DNA of 64,000 nucleotides from Falsiroseomonas sp050563535 (GCF_050563535.1 NZ_JBNXUO010000025.1:12301-76300), one strand, 5' to 3'; counted from the first letter of the stretch, positions 9,243-18,121 are shown. A program made the numbers and translations. Notes: generated by a model from the sequence alone, not told the origin.

Positions 9243-10185
9243 CGCCCATCCCGTCAGGCCCCTCGAAGGCCACCGGCATCGCCTCGGCCGGTGCGGCGGG
9301 CAGGGGCAGGCCACCCGCGGACAGCACCTCCTCCACCAGCGGCACCAGGCGGGAGAGGAGGTCGGCGCGGCGGAAGGCGTCGCGGCATCGGCGCCGCGTC
9401 TCGGCCACCGGATCGAGGACGGGCCGGCCATCCAGCGGGCGCCCGGCCTGTGCGGCGGCGGCAACCCGGAAAGCCTCGGGCACCACCGTCTCGAACTTCA
9501 CGATGTCGGCGATGTCGTAGACGAAGCTCTGCGGCTTGCCGGTGTGCAGGAAGCCGATCGCCGGCGCATAGCCGGCGGCCAGCACCGCGGCCTCGGTCAG
9601 CCCGTACAGCGCCGCCGTCGCGGCCGACAGGCACCGATTCGCCAGGTCGGCGGCATCCCACTCGCCCGGATCGTAGACGCGCCCGTCCCACTTCGCCCCG
9701 TGCCGCCGGGCGAGCAGGCGGTACGTCTCGCGCACGCGCGCGCCCTCGATCCCGCGCAGCTGGTCCACTGAACGGCGGCTCGGCGCCTCCTCCCCGAAGC
9801 GGAGCTCGTACATCTTCCGCACGACGCGCAGCCGCGCCTCGTCATCGAGCGCGAGCCGCGCCTGGAGCAGCAGCCGGTCGGCCCGCGCGCCGCCGGGCTG
9901 GCCCGCGGCATAGAGCCGCACCCCTGCCTCCCCCACCCAGATCAGCAGCGTCCCCGCACGCGCGGCGAGCGCGACCGCGGCATGGCTGACGCGGGTGCCC
10001 GGCTCCAGCATCAGGCAGACCAGGCCGCCGATCGGGATGTGCGTGCGGACCCCGCCCTCGTCCACCATGACGAAGGCGCCATCCAGCACGTCGAGCCGCC
10101 CCCTCTCGACGAACAGGATCGAGGCGCGTTCCCGGATGGGAATGGGCTGGGGCGGCGGCAGGCCGGGCAGCGGCCGCGCGCTCAC
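9223..10185 (-). CDS. cas1: CRISPR-associated integrase Cas1 (I-E)
   Basis: About 320 residues, close to E. coli Cas1 (305). Conserved blocks are LDGAFVMVDEGGVRTHIPIGG, MLEPGTRVSHAAV, GTLLIWVGEAGVRLYAAGQP, VRKMYELRFGEEAPSRRSV, QLRGIEGARVRETY, LSAATAALYGLTEAAVLAAG, GFLHTGKPQSFVYDIADIVKF and GDAGHRG at the C-terminus. The metal-binding Glu, His and Asp are in the expected blocks. I place the start at GTG 10185, which has GAGGGG six bases upstream and gives the usual distance to PIPIRERASILF. A start at 10218 would add 11 residues translated from tandem-repeat DNA. It works with Cas2 in spacer acquisition. Confidence 0.95.
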   Translation of the reverse strand: MSARPLPGLPPPQPIPIRERASILFVERGRLDVLDGAFVMVDEGGVRTHIPIGGLVCLMLEPGTRVSHAAVALAARAGTLLIWVGEAGVRLYAAGQPGGARADRLLLQARLALDDEARLRVVRKMYELRFGEEAPSRRSVDQLRGIEGARVRETYRLLARRHGAKWDGRVYDPGEWDAADLANRCLSAATAALYGLTEAAVLAAGYAPAIGFLHTGKPQSFVYDIADIVKFETVVPEAFRVAAAAQAGRPLDGRPVLDPVAETRRRCRDAFRRADLLSRLVPLVEEVLSAGGLPLPAAPAEAMPVAFEGPDGMGDAGHRG

Positions 10186-10312
10186 AGCGCGCCCCTCACC
10201 CGCGCGCCCACAGCGCACCCCTCATCCGCGCGCCCACAGCGCACCCCTCATCCGCGCGCCCACAGCGCACCCCTCATCCGCGCGCCCACAGCGCGCCCCT
10301 CATCCGCGCGCC
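10183..10312. repeat. Five tandem 26-bp repeats between cas6e and cas1
   Basis: Units begin at 10183, 10209, 10235, 10261 and 10287, with a partial sixth to about 10322. On the minus strand each contains GGATGAGGGG, that is, an overlapping start/stop ATGA and a Shine-Dalgarno-like GAGGGG. The units differ only at a few bases (GCAC or GCGC, CATCC or CACCC). The cas6e stop codon lies in unit 5, and the cas1 ribosome-binding site and GTG lie in unit 1. Period 26 is not a multiple of three, so frames shift from unit to unit. Confidence 0.9.
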
Positions 10313-11007
10313 CACAGCGCGCGACGGATCAGCATCAGCCCGCAGCCGAAGGCGCGTGCCCGTCCGAAGCCGGCAGCCAGAGCCGCGAGGAACGCGGCCG
10401 GGTCCCTCACGCGCAGCAGCCCCTCGAACTCGAGCACGCCGTACCGGATGGACCGGCCGCCCTCTCGCGCCAGGTCGAGCGTTTCGTAGCCATCGACGCC
10501 CGCCTCTCCCAGCACCTCGAAGCCATGCGCGGCGCCCTGCCGGTCCAGCCAGCCGCGCCCGGCCTCGACCACCGCCGCCGGCCGGGCCTCTGCCCGCGCG
10601 GCACTTGGCGGCAGCCGGTGCAGCGCGTCCATAACCACGTCGTGCCGCACTCCCCGTGCACCGGGCGCCGCGCCCGGCGGCTTGCGCGCCACCACCGGAT
10701 TGGCGCGCAGCCGGAAGCCGAGCTGGTCGCCGGCCGACAGCACCGGCTCGAAGGGCCTGCTCTCGATCTCGAACAGGTCGTCGAGCGGGTTCGGCGGCCG
10801 CCGGGAGAGCGCGAGGAAGCTCCCCGCCCCTTCCTCCCGCCACAGGAAGTCCCGCCGCCGCCCGGCGCCGTCGGTGAACAGCGACCAGACCAGCCGGTGG
10901 GACGCCACCGCGCGGTCCCCGGCATCGGCCGGAACCAGCAGCCGTGCCAGCGCCGCCACCGGCGCATCGCCCCGCAGCCGCGCGCGGGAGAGGATCAGGC
11001 CGGTCAC
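10300..11007 (-). CDS. cas6e: CRISPR RNA endonuclease Cas6e (CasE)
   Basis: 235 residues of the Cas6e family, which cuts pre-crRNA at the base of the repeat hairpin and stays bound in Cascade. Recognisable are the start VTGLILSRARL, SHRLVWSLF, RRRDFLWREEG, LGFRLRANPVV (matching the YFRLRANP block of E. coli CasE), GYETLDLA, VLEFEGLLRVRDPAAFLAAL and the Gly-rich RAFGCGLMLIRRA terminus. The start is GTG 11007, overlapping the cas5 stop as GTGA. The last codons, read as ALWARG before the stop, come from the tandem repeat, so the authentic C-terminus may have been altered by repeat expansion. Confidence 0.92.
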   Translation of the reverse strand: MTGLILSRARLRGDAPVAALARLLVPADAGDRAVASHRLVWSLFTDGAGRRRDFLWREEGAGSFLALSRRPPNPLDDLFEIESRPFEPVLSAGDQLGFRLRANPVVARKPPGAAPGARGVRHDVVMDALHRLPPSAARAEARPAAVVEAGRGWLDRQGAAHGFEVLGEAGVDGYETLDLAREGGRSIRYGVLEFEGLLRVRDPAAFLAALAAGFGRARAFGCGLMLIRRALWARG

Positions 11008-11771
11008 GGCGCCGCCACGCGCAGCACGCGTTCCTCCCGCAGGTCGAACTGCCAGCGCCGGCGCGACCGCGGCTGGTCGCGCCGGCGTTCGGTCCGCAGG
11101 CTCTCGTGCGGCGTGACGATGCGCTCCGCCTCCGCCTCGTCCAGCGTCACCGTCAGGGACCTGCCCCCCGCGCCGGCCAGCGCATCCCGCAGGGTGCGCC
11201 GCGGGCCGAGCGCGAGCCGCGCTTCCGGCCCCCCGGCATGGCGGGCGAGGAGTGCCGCCACCGCATCCGGCGCCTCGTCGATGGTGGGCGCCAGCGGCAG
11301 GCCGAGCGGGCAGGACTTGCGGCCGAGACAGGGCACGAAGGCGGGCCGGCGCATCGCCGCGGCCAACTCCTCCAGCGTCCAGCGCGGCGCCTCCCCGCGC
11401 GGCCAGAGCGCGGCCAGGTGCCAGGCACCGCTGCGGTAGTCCCGGCGGGACAGCACGGTGTTCCGCTCCGGCGCCGCCAGTTCCGCCGCGCGGGTGGCGT
11501 AGCGCCGGCCGCGCGCGGCGGAGGGCACCTGCGCGGTGTGGTAGTCGGCCAGCAGCAGCCCGGGCGCCTGGCACAGCAGCGCCAGCGCGTAGTCCCCCGC
11601 CAGCGATTCCTGTCCCGCATCGTCCTCCCTCTCGACGCCGAGGCAGGCGCCGAGGAGGCCGAGCACGGCCGAACGCGCCGGCCGGTCCCAGCCCGACCGG
11701 CGCTCGCCCACCGCGATGCCGCCGAAGCTGGCCAGCGGGGCGACGAGGGCGAAGGTCAGGAAGCGGGGCAT
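11004..11771 (-). CDS. cas5e: Cascade subunit Cas5e (CasD)
   Basis: 255 residues beginning MPRFLTFALVAPLASFGG, the usual CasD pattern of a beta strand followed by a Gly-rich turn, then SGWDRPARSAVLGLLGACLG, DYHTAQVP, ERNTVLSRRDYRSGAWHLAALW and FVPCLGRKSCPLGLPL. Cas5e caps the crRNA 5' handle in Cascade. The ATG at 11771 overlaps the end of cas7 by 16 bp, and its stop overlaps the cas6e GTG, which fits a co-translated Cascade operon. A long in-frame extension upstream of 11771 is antisense-like shadow and is excluded. Confidence 0.93.
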   Translation of the reverse strand: MPRFLTFALVAPLASFGGIAVGERRSGWDRPARSAVLGLLGACLGVEREDDAGQESLAGDYALALLCQAPGLLLADYHTAQVPSAARGRRYATRAAELAAPERNTVLSRRDYRSGAWHLAALWPRGEAPRWTLEELAAAMRRPAFVPCLGRKSCPLGLPLAPTIDEAPDAVAALLARHAGGPEARLALGPRRTLRDALAGAGGRSLTVTLDEAEAERIVTPHESLRTERRRDQPRSRRRWQFDLREERVLRVAAP

Positions 11772-12823
11772 GGGCAGGCCCGGCAGAATTCGGCGATCTC
11801 GGCGAGGCTGCCGCCCACGCCCGGCTGCATCACCTTCTCGCAGCGCCAGCCCTGGCCATAGGCGGCGTCGAGATCGGCGCGGAAGCGCGTCAGCGCCGCG
11901 ATGGAGGCGGCCATCAGGTCCTCGCCCGTCACCGGGCGGGCGAAGGCGCCGGCCAGCGTGCGCGGCTGCGCATCGCCCCATTCGGCCAGCACGTAGCCGG
12001 CCCGGCCATGGGCGGCGAAGCTGTTCTGCTTGCCGCGCGGCGCGACCGTCGCCGCGGCTTCCGCCAGCGCGCCCAGCGCGATGCCGGCCAGCGCCTCGGC
12101 CCCCGCGTCGCCGCCGAGGTTTCGCAGGAGCAGCGCGCGGTCGACGCAGAGATACAGGTAGAAGACGCCCGAACCGAAGGCGGCTTCCCCCACGAAGCCG
12201 GCGCCGGCATCCTCGGCAGAGGTCTTCAGGTCATCGACCGCGGTGTAGTAGTCGTCCTCCACCGTCACCCGATGGGTGGTGATGGCATGCGCGACCTGCG
12301 CCGCGGCTTCGCGGTTGTAGTCGGGGTCGGCGGCAAGCATGCGGCCGAACAGCGCGATGTCGGCGGCGGTGTCGGCGCTGCGCAGCAGGCTGGCGGCCTT
12401 GGGATCGATCTTCTCGCCCGCCGCGGCGCGGTCCGCCAACGCCAGCGCGGCCGTGCGCTCCTCGGGGGAGATGAAGGCCAGCTGCTCGATGCGGGTCGGG
12501 TGGTTGTCCTTCGCGTCCTTCACCTTGCCGAAGATGCCGGCGATCTCGCGCGCGACCTCCGTGGCCTTCGCCTCCTCCATCCCTTGGGCGAGGAGGTGGT
12601 CGCGCAGCATCTCGCCGAGGCGCATGGTGCGCTGGCCCATGTGCCCGTCCAGCGCCTGCGCGAAGACCGCCGAGCTGCGCCAGGCGCGCTTCAGCGCCTG
12701 GGAGGACAGGCGCAGCCGCGTGGCGCCGCCCACCACCGCGGTCTTCGGCCGCCCGGTGTCGTCGCGGTTCAGGTTGGCGGGCGGGAAGAAGGTGAGCAGG
12801 TGGAGTTGCAGGAAGCGGCTCAT
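11756..12823 (-). CDS. cas7e: Cascade backbone subunit Cas7e (CasC/Cse4)
   Basis: 355 residues, near the E. coli CasC length. The N-terminus MSRFLQLHLLTFFPPANLNR with DDTGRPKTAVVGGATRLRLS and SSQALKRAWR is diagnostic of Cas7e, and TTHRVTVEDDYYTAVDDL, GAGFVGEAAFGSGVFYLYL and ARPVTGEDLMAASIAALTRF follow. Six copies polymerise along the crRNA spacer in Cascade. The start overlaps the cse2 stop (ATGA), and the 3' end overlaps cas5e. Confidence 0.96.
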   Translation of the reverse strand: MSRFLQLHLLTFFPPANLNRDDTGRPKTAVVGGATRLRLSSQALKRAWRSSAVFAQALDGHMGQRTMRLGEMLRDHLLAQGMEEAKATEVAREIAGIFGKVKDAKDNHPTRIEQLAFISPEERTAALALADRAAAGEKIDPKAASLLRSADTAADIALFGRMLAADPDYNREAAAQVAHAITTHRVTVEDDYYTAVDDLKTSAEDAGAGFVGEAAFGSGVFYLYLCVDRALLLRNLGGDAGAEALAGIALGALAEAAATVAPRGKQNSFAAHGRAGYVLAEWGDAQPRTLAGAFARPVTGEDLMAASIAALTRFRADLDAAYGQGWRCEKVMQPGVGGSLAEIAEFCRACPCPAS

Positions 12824-13380
12824 GCGGCGTGTCCCTTGGGCGCGTCGGTGTTGGGCGAAGAATCGGCGTTGGGGGCGGGGTCGGCGTTCCAGTAGGCGAA
12901 GGTCCAGCGCCGCTTCACCTCTGCGGCGCGGTGGGGGTTGGTCCAGTCCAGCAGCGCGCGGGCGAGGTCCGTCGCATTGACCTTCCCATCCGCGAGCGCG
13001 AGCAGGCGGCGGAAGGCCGGCAGGCCTTCCTCGGCCGTCGTCGCCTCCAGCAGGCGGCGGAAGCGCAGCGGCTTGAGGATCGCCGTCTCCGGCTTGTCGG
13101 GCTGGTCCGGGCCAAGTTGGCGCGCCACCGGCGGCCCGCCCGCATCGGCGCGCAGATGCGCCAGCACCGCGGCGGCAAGCGCGACGGCGACCAGGTCCGC
13201 CGGATCATCGGCGCCGCAGCGGCGGTAGAGGTCGATCGTCGCGGGCTCGATCATCGCCTCCTCGACGGTGGCGCAGCGGCGCAGCCGGGCGAGCGCCGCG
13301 CGGTCCCCCTTGCGGCCCGCGGCGGGATCGGGCGTCAGCGCGGCCCACCAGGCGAGCGCCCCGCCAGGATTGCGGATCAT
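12820..13380 (-). CDS. cse2: Cascade small subunit Cse2 (CasB/Cas11)
   Basis: 186 residues, alpha-helical in appearance. The N-terminal WWAALTPDPAAGRKGDRAALARLRRC matches the conserved WW-L-GDRA-LRR pattern of CasB. LKPLRFRRLLEATTAEEGLPAFRRLL and WTNPHRAAEVKRRWTFAYW are further family features. Two copies form the belly of Cascade and stabilise the R-loop. ATG 13380 overlaps the cse1 stop, and the stop overlaps the cas7 start. The C-terminal tail is rich in Asn, Asp and Pro and is probably disordered. Confidence 0.92.
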   Translation of the reverse strand: MIRNPGGALAWWAALTPDPAAGRKGDRAALARLRRCATVEEAMIEPATIDLYRRCGADDPADLVAVALAAAVLAHLRADAGGPPVARQLGPDQPDKPETAILKPLRFRRLLEATTAEEGLPAFRRLLALADGKVNATDLARALLDWTNPHRAAEVKRRWTFAYWNADPAPNADSSPNTDAPKGHAA

Positions 13381-14984
13381 GCGGCCTTCCCCTTCGTCTT
13401 CTTCGCCTTGGGCTGCGCTCTGGCGAAGCCGAGCATGTCGAACAGCGCCTCGCCATCCTTGCCGAAGCCGGTGAGGGCGAAGATCAGGTTGCGCCGCGCG
13501 CGGCCGATGCGCGGCGCGGCGCCGCCATTCTCCGCCGTCAGCGGCGCGGCTTCGTCGAACAGCCGCAGCGCGACCTCGCGCAGCCGGGCGAGCCAGCGCC
13601 GTTCGGCATCGTCGGGCCGCTCCGTCAGCAGCGCGAAGAACCCCTCCTCCGTCCCCTCCCACAGCCTCTCGCGGACCGAGGAAAGGAGTTCGGCATCGAG
13701 CTTCACCGTGGCGCCGGGGCTGAACAGGGCGGCGCGCACCGCGCCGCGCAGCAGGCCCGCGACATGGTTGGCCGAGCGGACAAGCCGGCTCGCGAGCGCG
13801 TCGAGCCGGTCCCGTTCGTCTGCCGACGGCGCGGCGGGCAGCGGCATCTCGCTCTCGACGAAGGCGCGGGCCTTCATGCTCTTCATGTCGTAGCCGGCTG
13901 CGAGCAGGCGTGCCTGCTTCGCATCGACACTCGCGCCACGTACTCCTCGCCACGTCGAGACGGCCGAGGCCGGCAGTTGCACTCCCTCGGGTGTGGCTAC
14001 GACCAGGCCTATCCAATCCCGGTAACCGATCCCGCCCGGTTGACCATGCAGCGGGAAGTAGTCGCGGCTTGACTTGTCCTGGCGATGAGGTGTCAGGGGA
14101 TGCATCTTGCCCCAACCGACGTATTTCACCCCGTTGGGCCTCTGCCGCCAGCTGCCGACGAGCACCGTGTCCTCGACACCAGTCAGTGGGCAGTGGTGCG
14201 GGCCGGCAGCATGAACGAAGTTGAGCCTGATGCGCCTCGGCATGCTCCAGAATGTCTGAAGCACATGGGAGTTTTCCGGCGTGGTGATTCGCGGTCCGCT
14301 CTCACCGATGGCTGGCGAGAGCCACGGGAGCACGCTGGGCAGCATTTCGGTCGGAGGAGGTCCATCGGCGTTGATCTGAACGTTGGCCCATACGGTCTGC
14401 CAGATCGTCGGCCGCGCCCCAGGCAGGACGAAAGTGGAAAGGGGACCACCCCCGCGGAGGCCCGTGAAATGCCCCCTTCCACCTTCCGGTGCCCAGCATT
14501 GCAAGGTGAACAGCGCCATGGCCGCAGCATGGCGCCCCAGGGCGTCCACGCGCGTGTGGCGCGTGAACATGCTGGCACTGCCAGCGGCGTCGATCAGAAG
14601 ATCCTGGATAGGTTTGTCGTCCGAAACCAGGTCGCCGGACTCCTGCATGAAGCGCGGCCCCTCGCCATCCAGATTGAAGGCATGCGCGAGGGGCGCGAAG
14701 GCGGCATCCAGCGCGGAAGGATCGGGCGGCGCGTCCCAGCGGTCGAGCCAGGCATCGAGCCCTTCGGGCGGCGCGGCGGTGGCGAGCAGGCCGATCAGGA
14801 ATTCGAGGCTGGCGATGCGGAAATCGGCGCGCGGCCAGTCGAGGTCTATGACGGGGTCCGCGACCTCGGCGATCTGCGCGGGGCGGATAAGGTCGCGCCG
14901 ACCGCTGCGGCGGCGGACGGGAAGCCATGCATCCGTGAGAAGGTTCAGCGGTGGAGGCAGGCTCGAATCGCCGGTGTCCGTCAT
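13377..14984 (-). CDS. cse1: Cascade large subunit Cse1 (CasA/Cas8e)
   Basis: 535 residues. Recognised by PPLNLLTDAWLPVRRRSG at the N-terminus, FNLDGEGPRFMQES, LLIDAAGSASMFTRH, MALFTLQCWAPEGGRGHFTGLRGGGPLS and HPLTPHRQDKSSRDYFPLHGQPG. Cse1 recognises the PAM, recruits Cas3 and locks the R-loop. The C-terminal four-helix region ends in a Lys-rich tail. The start ATG 14984 has no strong ribosome-binding site. It is separated from cas3 by 82 bp, so a separate Cascade promoter there is likely, as in E. coli. Confidence 0.95.
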   Translation of the reverse strand: MTDTGDSSLPPPLNLLTDAWLPVRRRSGRRDLIRPAQIAEVADPVIDLDWPRADFRIASLEFLIGLLATAAPPEGLDAWLDRWDAPPDPSALDAAFAPLAHAFNLDGEGPRFMQESGDLVSDDKPIQDLLIDAAGSASMFTRHTRVDALGRHAAAMALFTLQCWAPEGGRGHFTGLRGGGPLSTFVLPGARPTIWQTVWANVQINADGPPPTEMLPSVLPWLSPAIGESGPRITTPENSHVLQTFWSMPRRIRLNFVHAAGPHHCPLTGVEDTVLVGSWRQRPNGVKYVGWGKMHPLTPHRQDKSSRDYFPLHGQPGGIGYRDWIGLVVATPEGVQLPASAVSTWRGVRGASVDAKQARLLAAGYDMKSMKARAFVESEMPLPAAPSADERDRLDALASRLVRSANHVAGLLRGAVRAALFSPGATVKLDAELLSSVRERLWEGTEEGFFALLTERPDDAERRWLARLREVALRLFDEAAPLTAENGGAAPRIGRARRNLIFALTGFGKDGEALFDMLGFARAQPKAKKTKGKAA

Positions 14985-15066
14985 GCACGAAACAGAGAAC
15001 GCCCGTTACGAATGGTCAACTACTTCGCCGGAAGTTCCTGCGTGGGTACGAGCTGCGCAGCGCGCC
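14985..15066 (-). promoter_or_regulatory. Candidate Cascade promoter between cas3 and cse1
   Basis: On the minus strand a TTGACC box lies about 40 bp upstream of the cse1 ATG and is followed after 17 bp by TCTGTT, a weak but correctly spaced -10. This is the same position as the casA promoter in E. coli. No operator for a known repressor could be recognised. Confidence 0.4.
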
Positions 15067-17757
15067 TCAGTCGAAGCGAAGCCCCGTGCCGGCATGATAG
15101 GCCGCAACCTGCGCGGTTCCGGACCCGTCGGTGACGTGGATGCGGAAACCCTCCTGCGCCCCAACCATCACCGCCAGCAGCAGCCGGTCCGACTCGCGCT
15201 CCCACCTCCCCCACCCTGCCTTCGCCGCCTCCGCCGCCGCTTCCAGACCTGCCGGGACGGCGCAGCCCGCCACACGCTGCCGCGCGACGCTCACCTCGGA
15301 CAGCGCCCAGGCGCGATGCGGGTCGGGGTCTTCGGCATAGGGCACCACCGCACCGTCCCGCACCACCGCGAGCCGCAGCGTCACGGTCGGGCGGTCCTCC
15401 AGCCGCGTGGGCGTGCGGTCCTCCGGTTCCCAGAAGCCCGCGCTGCGGTCATAGGCGGGGGCGAAGGCCAGCACGTTCTGCCGCGCCACGGAGGTCGCCG
15501 CCGCATCCTTCCCCGCGGCCCGCCCCGCCGCCTTCGCCAGGGCCGCGGGCAGCGCATCGGGGGCGGCATCGTCGGAAGCCTCCTCGACCAGCGGGCGCAT
15601 GTCGTCCGGCGTCGCGATGGCGCCGCGGCGGAACAGCGCGCGCGCCCCGCGCCACAGCAGCGCGGGGTCGCGGTAGACGGCTTCCGTGCCGGGCTGCGTG
15701 GCGCCGATCCAGTCGGCGGGGGGGTCTTCCACCGGCTCGGGCGAGACCACCAGCATCTCCGGCCCGGGCACCGGGCGCGGATCGCGGGCGTGCCGCCACA
15801 GCCGCCCCGCACGCTGGATCAGCAGGTCGACGGGCGCGAGATCCGTCACCAGCAGGTCGAAATCCAGGTCCAGGCTCTGCTCGATCACCTGCGTCGCCAC
15901 CAGCACGCGCCGCCGCGCCTCGCCCCCGCTGCCACGACCGAAGCGACGCAGCACTTCCTCCTCGATCTCCAGCCGGTCGCGCAGGGCGAAGCGCGCATGG
16001 AACAGGATCGGGGCGAGGCCGCGCGCGCGCAGCGCCTCGGCCGCCGCGACCGCGTCGTCCACCGTGTTGCGCACCCAGGCCACCGCGGCGCCCGCCTGCG
16101 CCGCGGCCTCGATCCGCGCGACCGCCGCCGCCACATCGTCGACCCGCGTCACCACGACGCGCCGCGGCAGGCCCCTGCGCGGCGGGCAGGGCGTCTCGGC
16201 GACACCCCCGGCCGAGGCCAGCGTGACGAGCGGATAGGCATCGCATGCGACACCGGCGGGGGCCAGCGCCAATCCCCTGCGGAAGGCGTCCACCAGCCTG
16301 CCCCGGATCGCGCGCGGCAACGTCGCCGAGAGCAGCACGGCGGAGCCGCCGAGCGCGGCGTGGAATTCCAGCAGGGCCAGCATCTCGCGCTGCATGTAGG
16401 GATCGAAGGCGTGCACCTCGTCGATCACCAGCACCTTGCCGGCGAGTCCCTGCAGCCGCAGCGCCGCATGCCGCACCGGCAGCACCGCCAGCAGCGCCTG
16501 GTCCAGCGTGCCGACGCCGACCTGCGCCAGCAGCGTGCGGCGGCGGTCCTCCGCCAGCCAGGCGGCGCAATGCGCCTCCGCCGGCTCGTCCGCCGGGTCG
16601 GTCGCGCGCGGCGCTGCCGTGCCCGCCGCGGGCGATGGCGGTGCCTCCGGCCCGGCGGGAATGGCCGCGCGGAAACGGGGGTCGAGCGCCGCCCGCGCAT
16701 GCGCCAGCGCCAGCGAGGGATGCGCCTCGGCCGCGAACAGCCCGCGATAGGCGCCGGCAAGCCGGCCGAACATCGCATTGGCGGTCGCCATGGTCGGCAG
16801 GGCGAGGAACACGCCCCCTGCCCGCCCCTCCGCGATCAGGCGATGCGCGAGCGTCATCGCCGCTTCCGTCTTGCCGCTGCCCGTCAGGTCCTCCACGACG
16901 GCGAGCACGGGGCCGGCGGGCAGTTGCACGCGCTCCGCCCAGGACTGCAGCGGGGAAGGTTCCTCGATGGCCGGGAACAGCCCGCGAAGGCCGCGGAACG
17001 GTGCGGGCCGCGGCGGGGACAGGCCCGCGGCCGCCAGGGCGGCGGCAGCGCGCGGCAGGGCATGGTCCCAGAAATAGGCGCCCGGCTCCGCCACCGCATC
17101 CGGCGGCACATAGGGGAACCAGTCCTGGCGGGACCCGATCCAGTCGGCCAATGTCACCAACCCGGCCAGCCGCCAGGCCAGCGCATGGACCTCGCGTTCG
17201 ACGGGGCGAGGAAGCGGCGATGGCGCGAAGATGCCTGCCATGGACTCCACGAACCCGGCCGCGGCATCGAGGCAGGCGGCGCACAGCACATCGGGCCGCG
17301 GCGGCTGTTCGGGTGGCGGGGCCGGCGGGCGGCCATGATGTCCGGCCAGCGCACGCAGCAACGGCGCACGGTGCCCGCCGATCCAGGCGCGCCTCTCGCC
17401 GATCCGCGGCGGCAAGATGCGGTCGAGGGCGGAAGCCAGCGGGCCGGCGAGCATGCTGAAGCCCATCGCATCATGCTTCGGCCCCGCGGGCACGCCTTCG
17501 CGCGGCATCGCCCCGAGCACCGCGCCGGGCCAGCGTTCGGGAACCATGCCCTGGAACGGCCTGGAGAACTTGCCAATGTCGTGCAGCGCGACGAGGAAGC
17601 CGAGCGTGCCGCCCCCCATTCCGAACCCCTGCGGCCGCGGCAGCAGCACGGCAACCGCCGCGACGTCCAGCGCGTGCGCCACCAGCGGGTGCCACGGGAC
17701 ATCCCCGCCCACCTGCGCACGCGCCTTGCCCCAGAACTGCGCGGTCCCATCCAGCAT
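15067..17757 (-). CDS. cas3: CRISPR helicase-nuclease Cas3 (HD domain fused to SF2 helicase)
   Basis: 896 residues. The HD nuclease occupies roughly residues 1-260, with HPLVAHALDVAAVA, ALHDIGKFSRPFQG and RALAGHHGRP. The helicase follows, with Walker A DLTGSGKTEAAM (about 288), motif II VLVIDEVHAFDPYMQ, SAT motif LLSATLPRAIRG, motif V VATQVIEQSLDLDFD and motif VI LIQRAGRLWRHARD. Cas3 nicks and degrades DNA unwound by Cascade. I prefer ATG 17757 (MLDGTAQFWGKARAQ) over TTG 17772, because FWGK close to the N-terminus is usual in I-E Cas3 and GGGGGG precedes the ATG. It is divergent from the formate operon. Confidence 0.95.
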   Translation of the reverse strand: MLDGTAQFWGKARAQVGGDVPWHPLVAHALDVAAVAVLLPRPQGFGMGGGTLGFLVALHDIGKFSRPFQGMVPERWPGAVLGAMPREGVPAGPKHDAMGFSMLAGPLASALDRILPPRIGERRAWIGGHRAPLLRALAGHHGRPPAPPPEQPPRPDVLCAACLDAAAGFVESMAGIFAPSPLPRPVEREVHALAWRLAGLVTLADWIGSRQDWFPYVPPDAVAEPGAYFWDHALPRAAAALAAAGLSPPRPAPFRGLRGLFPAIEEPSPLQSWAERVQLPAGPVLAVVEDLTGSGKTEAAMTLAHRLIAEGRAGGVFLALPTMATANAMFGRLAGAYRGLFAAEAHPSLALAHARAALDPRFRAAIPAGPEAPPSPAAGTAAPRATDPADEPAEAHCAAWLAEDRRRTLLAQVGVGTLDQALLAVLPVRHAALRLQGLAGKVLVIDEVHAFDPYMQREMLALLEFHAALGGSAVLLSATLPRAIRGRLVDAFRRGLALAPAGVACDAYPLVTLASAGGVAETPCPPRRGLPRRVVVTRVDDVAAAVARIEAAAQAGAAVAWVRNTVDDAVAAAEALRARGLAPILFHARFALRDRLEIEEEVLRRFGRGSGGEARRRVLVATQVIEQSLDLDFDLLVTDLAPVDLLIQRAGRLWRHARDPRPVPGPEMLVVSPEPVEDPPADWIGATQPGTEAVYRDPALLWRGARALFRRGAIATPDDMRPLVEEASDDAAPDALPAALAKAAGRAAGKDAAATSVARQNVLAFAPAYDRSAGFWEPEDRTPTRLEDRPTVTLRLAVVRDGAVVPYAEDPDPHRAWALSEVSVARQRVAGCAVPAGLEAAAEAAKAGWGRWERESDRLLLAVMVGAQEGFRIHVTDGSGTAQVAAYHAGTGLRFD

Positions 17758-17887
17758 CCGCAGGCCCCCCAACGCGGAGGTGCCATGGATGGCCGGCGCG
17801 GTCCATGCGCGTCACGGCACGGAAGCAGCGCAGAACCCGCGTGGTGCCCGGACGTTGCAGCCGCCAGGTAACGGGAGAGGGAGCGGC

Positions 17888-18121
17888 ATGCAGAGCATCA
17901 CCGGGACCATCCTGCTGGTGCAGGAGAGCCGCTTCCGGCTGCTGACCGGGCAGGGTCGGGCGGAGACCTTCCTGCTCTCCCACGCCGCTCCGATCGAGCC
18001 GCAGGACCTGACGCCGCTGGCGGGGCGCCGGGTGCGCGTGCGCTGCGAGCGCGCGCCGGGGCTGCTCGCCTTCGTCGCGCGGGACCTGCAATTGCTGGAT
18101 GAGGAAGCCATCACGGCATGA
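17888..18121 (+). CDS. Small protein of unknown function leading the formate dehydrogenase operon
   Basis: 77 residues (MQSITGTILLVQESRFRLL...), preceded by an excellent ribosome-binding site (GGGAGAGGGAG). Its stop overlaps the formate dehydrogenase ATG. The sequence reads as a compact beta-rich fold: alternating hydrophobic strands around ETFLLSHAAPIEP, GRRVRVRCERAP and AFVARDLQLL, somewhat like an OB- or SH3-type barrel. There are no Cys, TM segments or signal peptide. The strong RBS and the overlap make it a real gene. A role in maturation or regulation of the dehydrogenase is only a guess from position. Confidence 0.8.
   Translation: MQSITGTILLVQESRFRLLTGQGRAETFLLSHAAPIEPQDLTPLAGRRVRVRCERAPGLLAFVARDLQLLDEEAITA

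Noticed and set aside
14383..17871. 1162-codon plus-strand frame opposite cas3 and cse1
   Set aside because: Shadow frame; the minus strand holds unmistakable Cas3 and Cse1 motifs.
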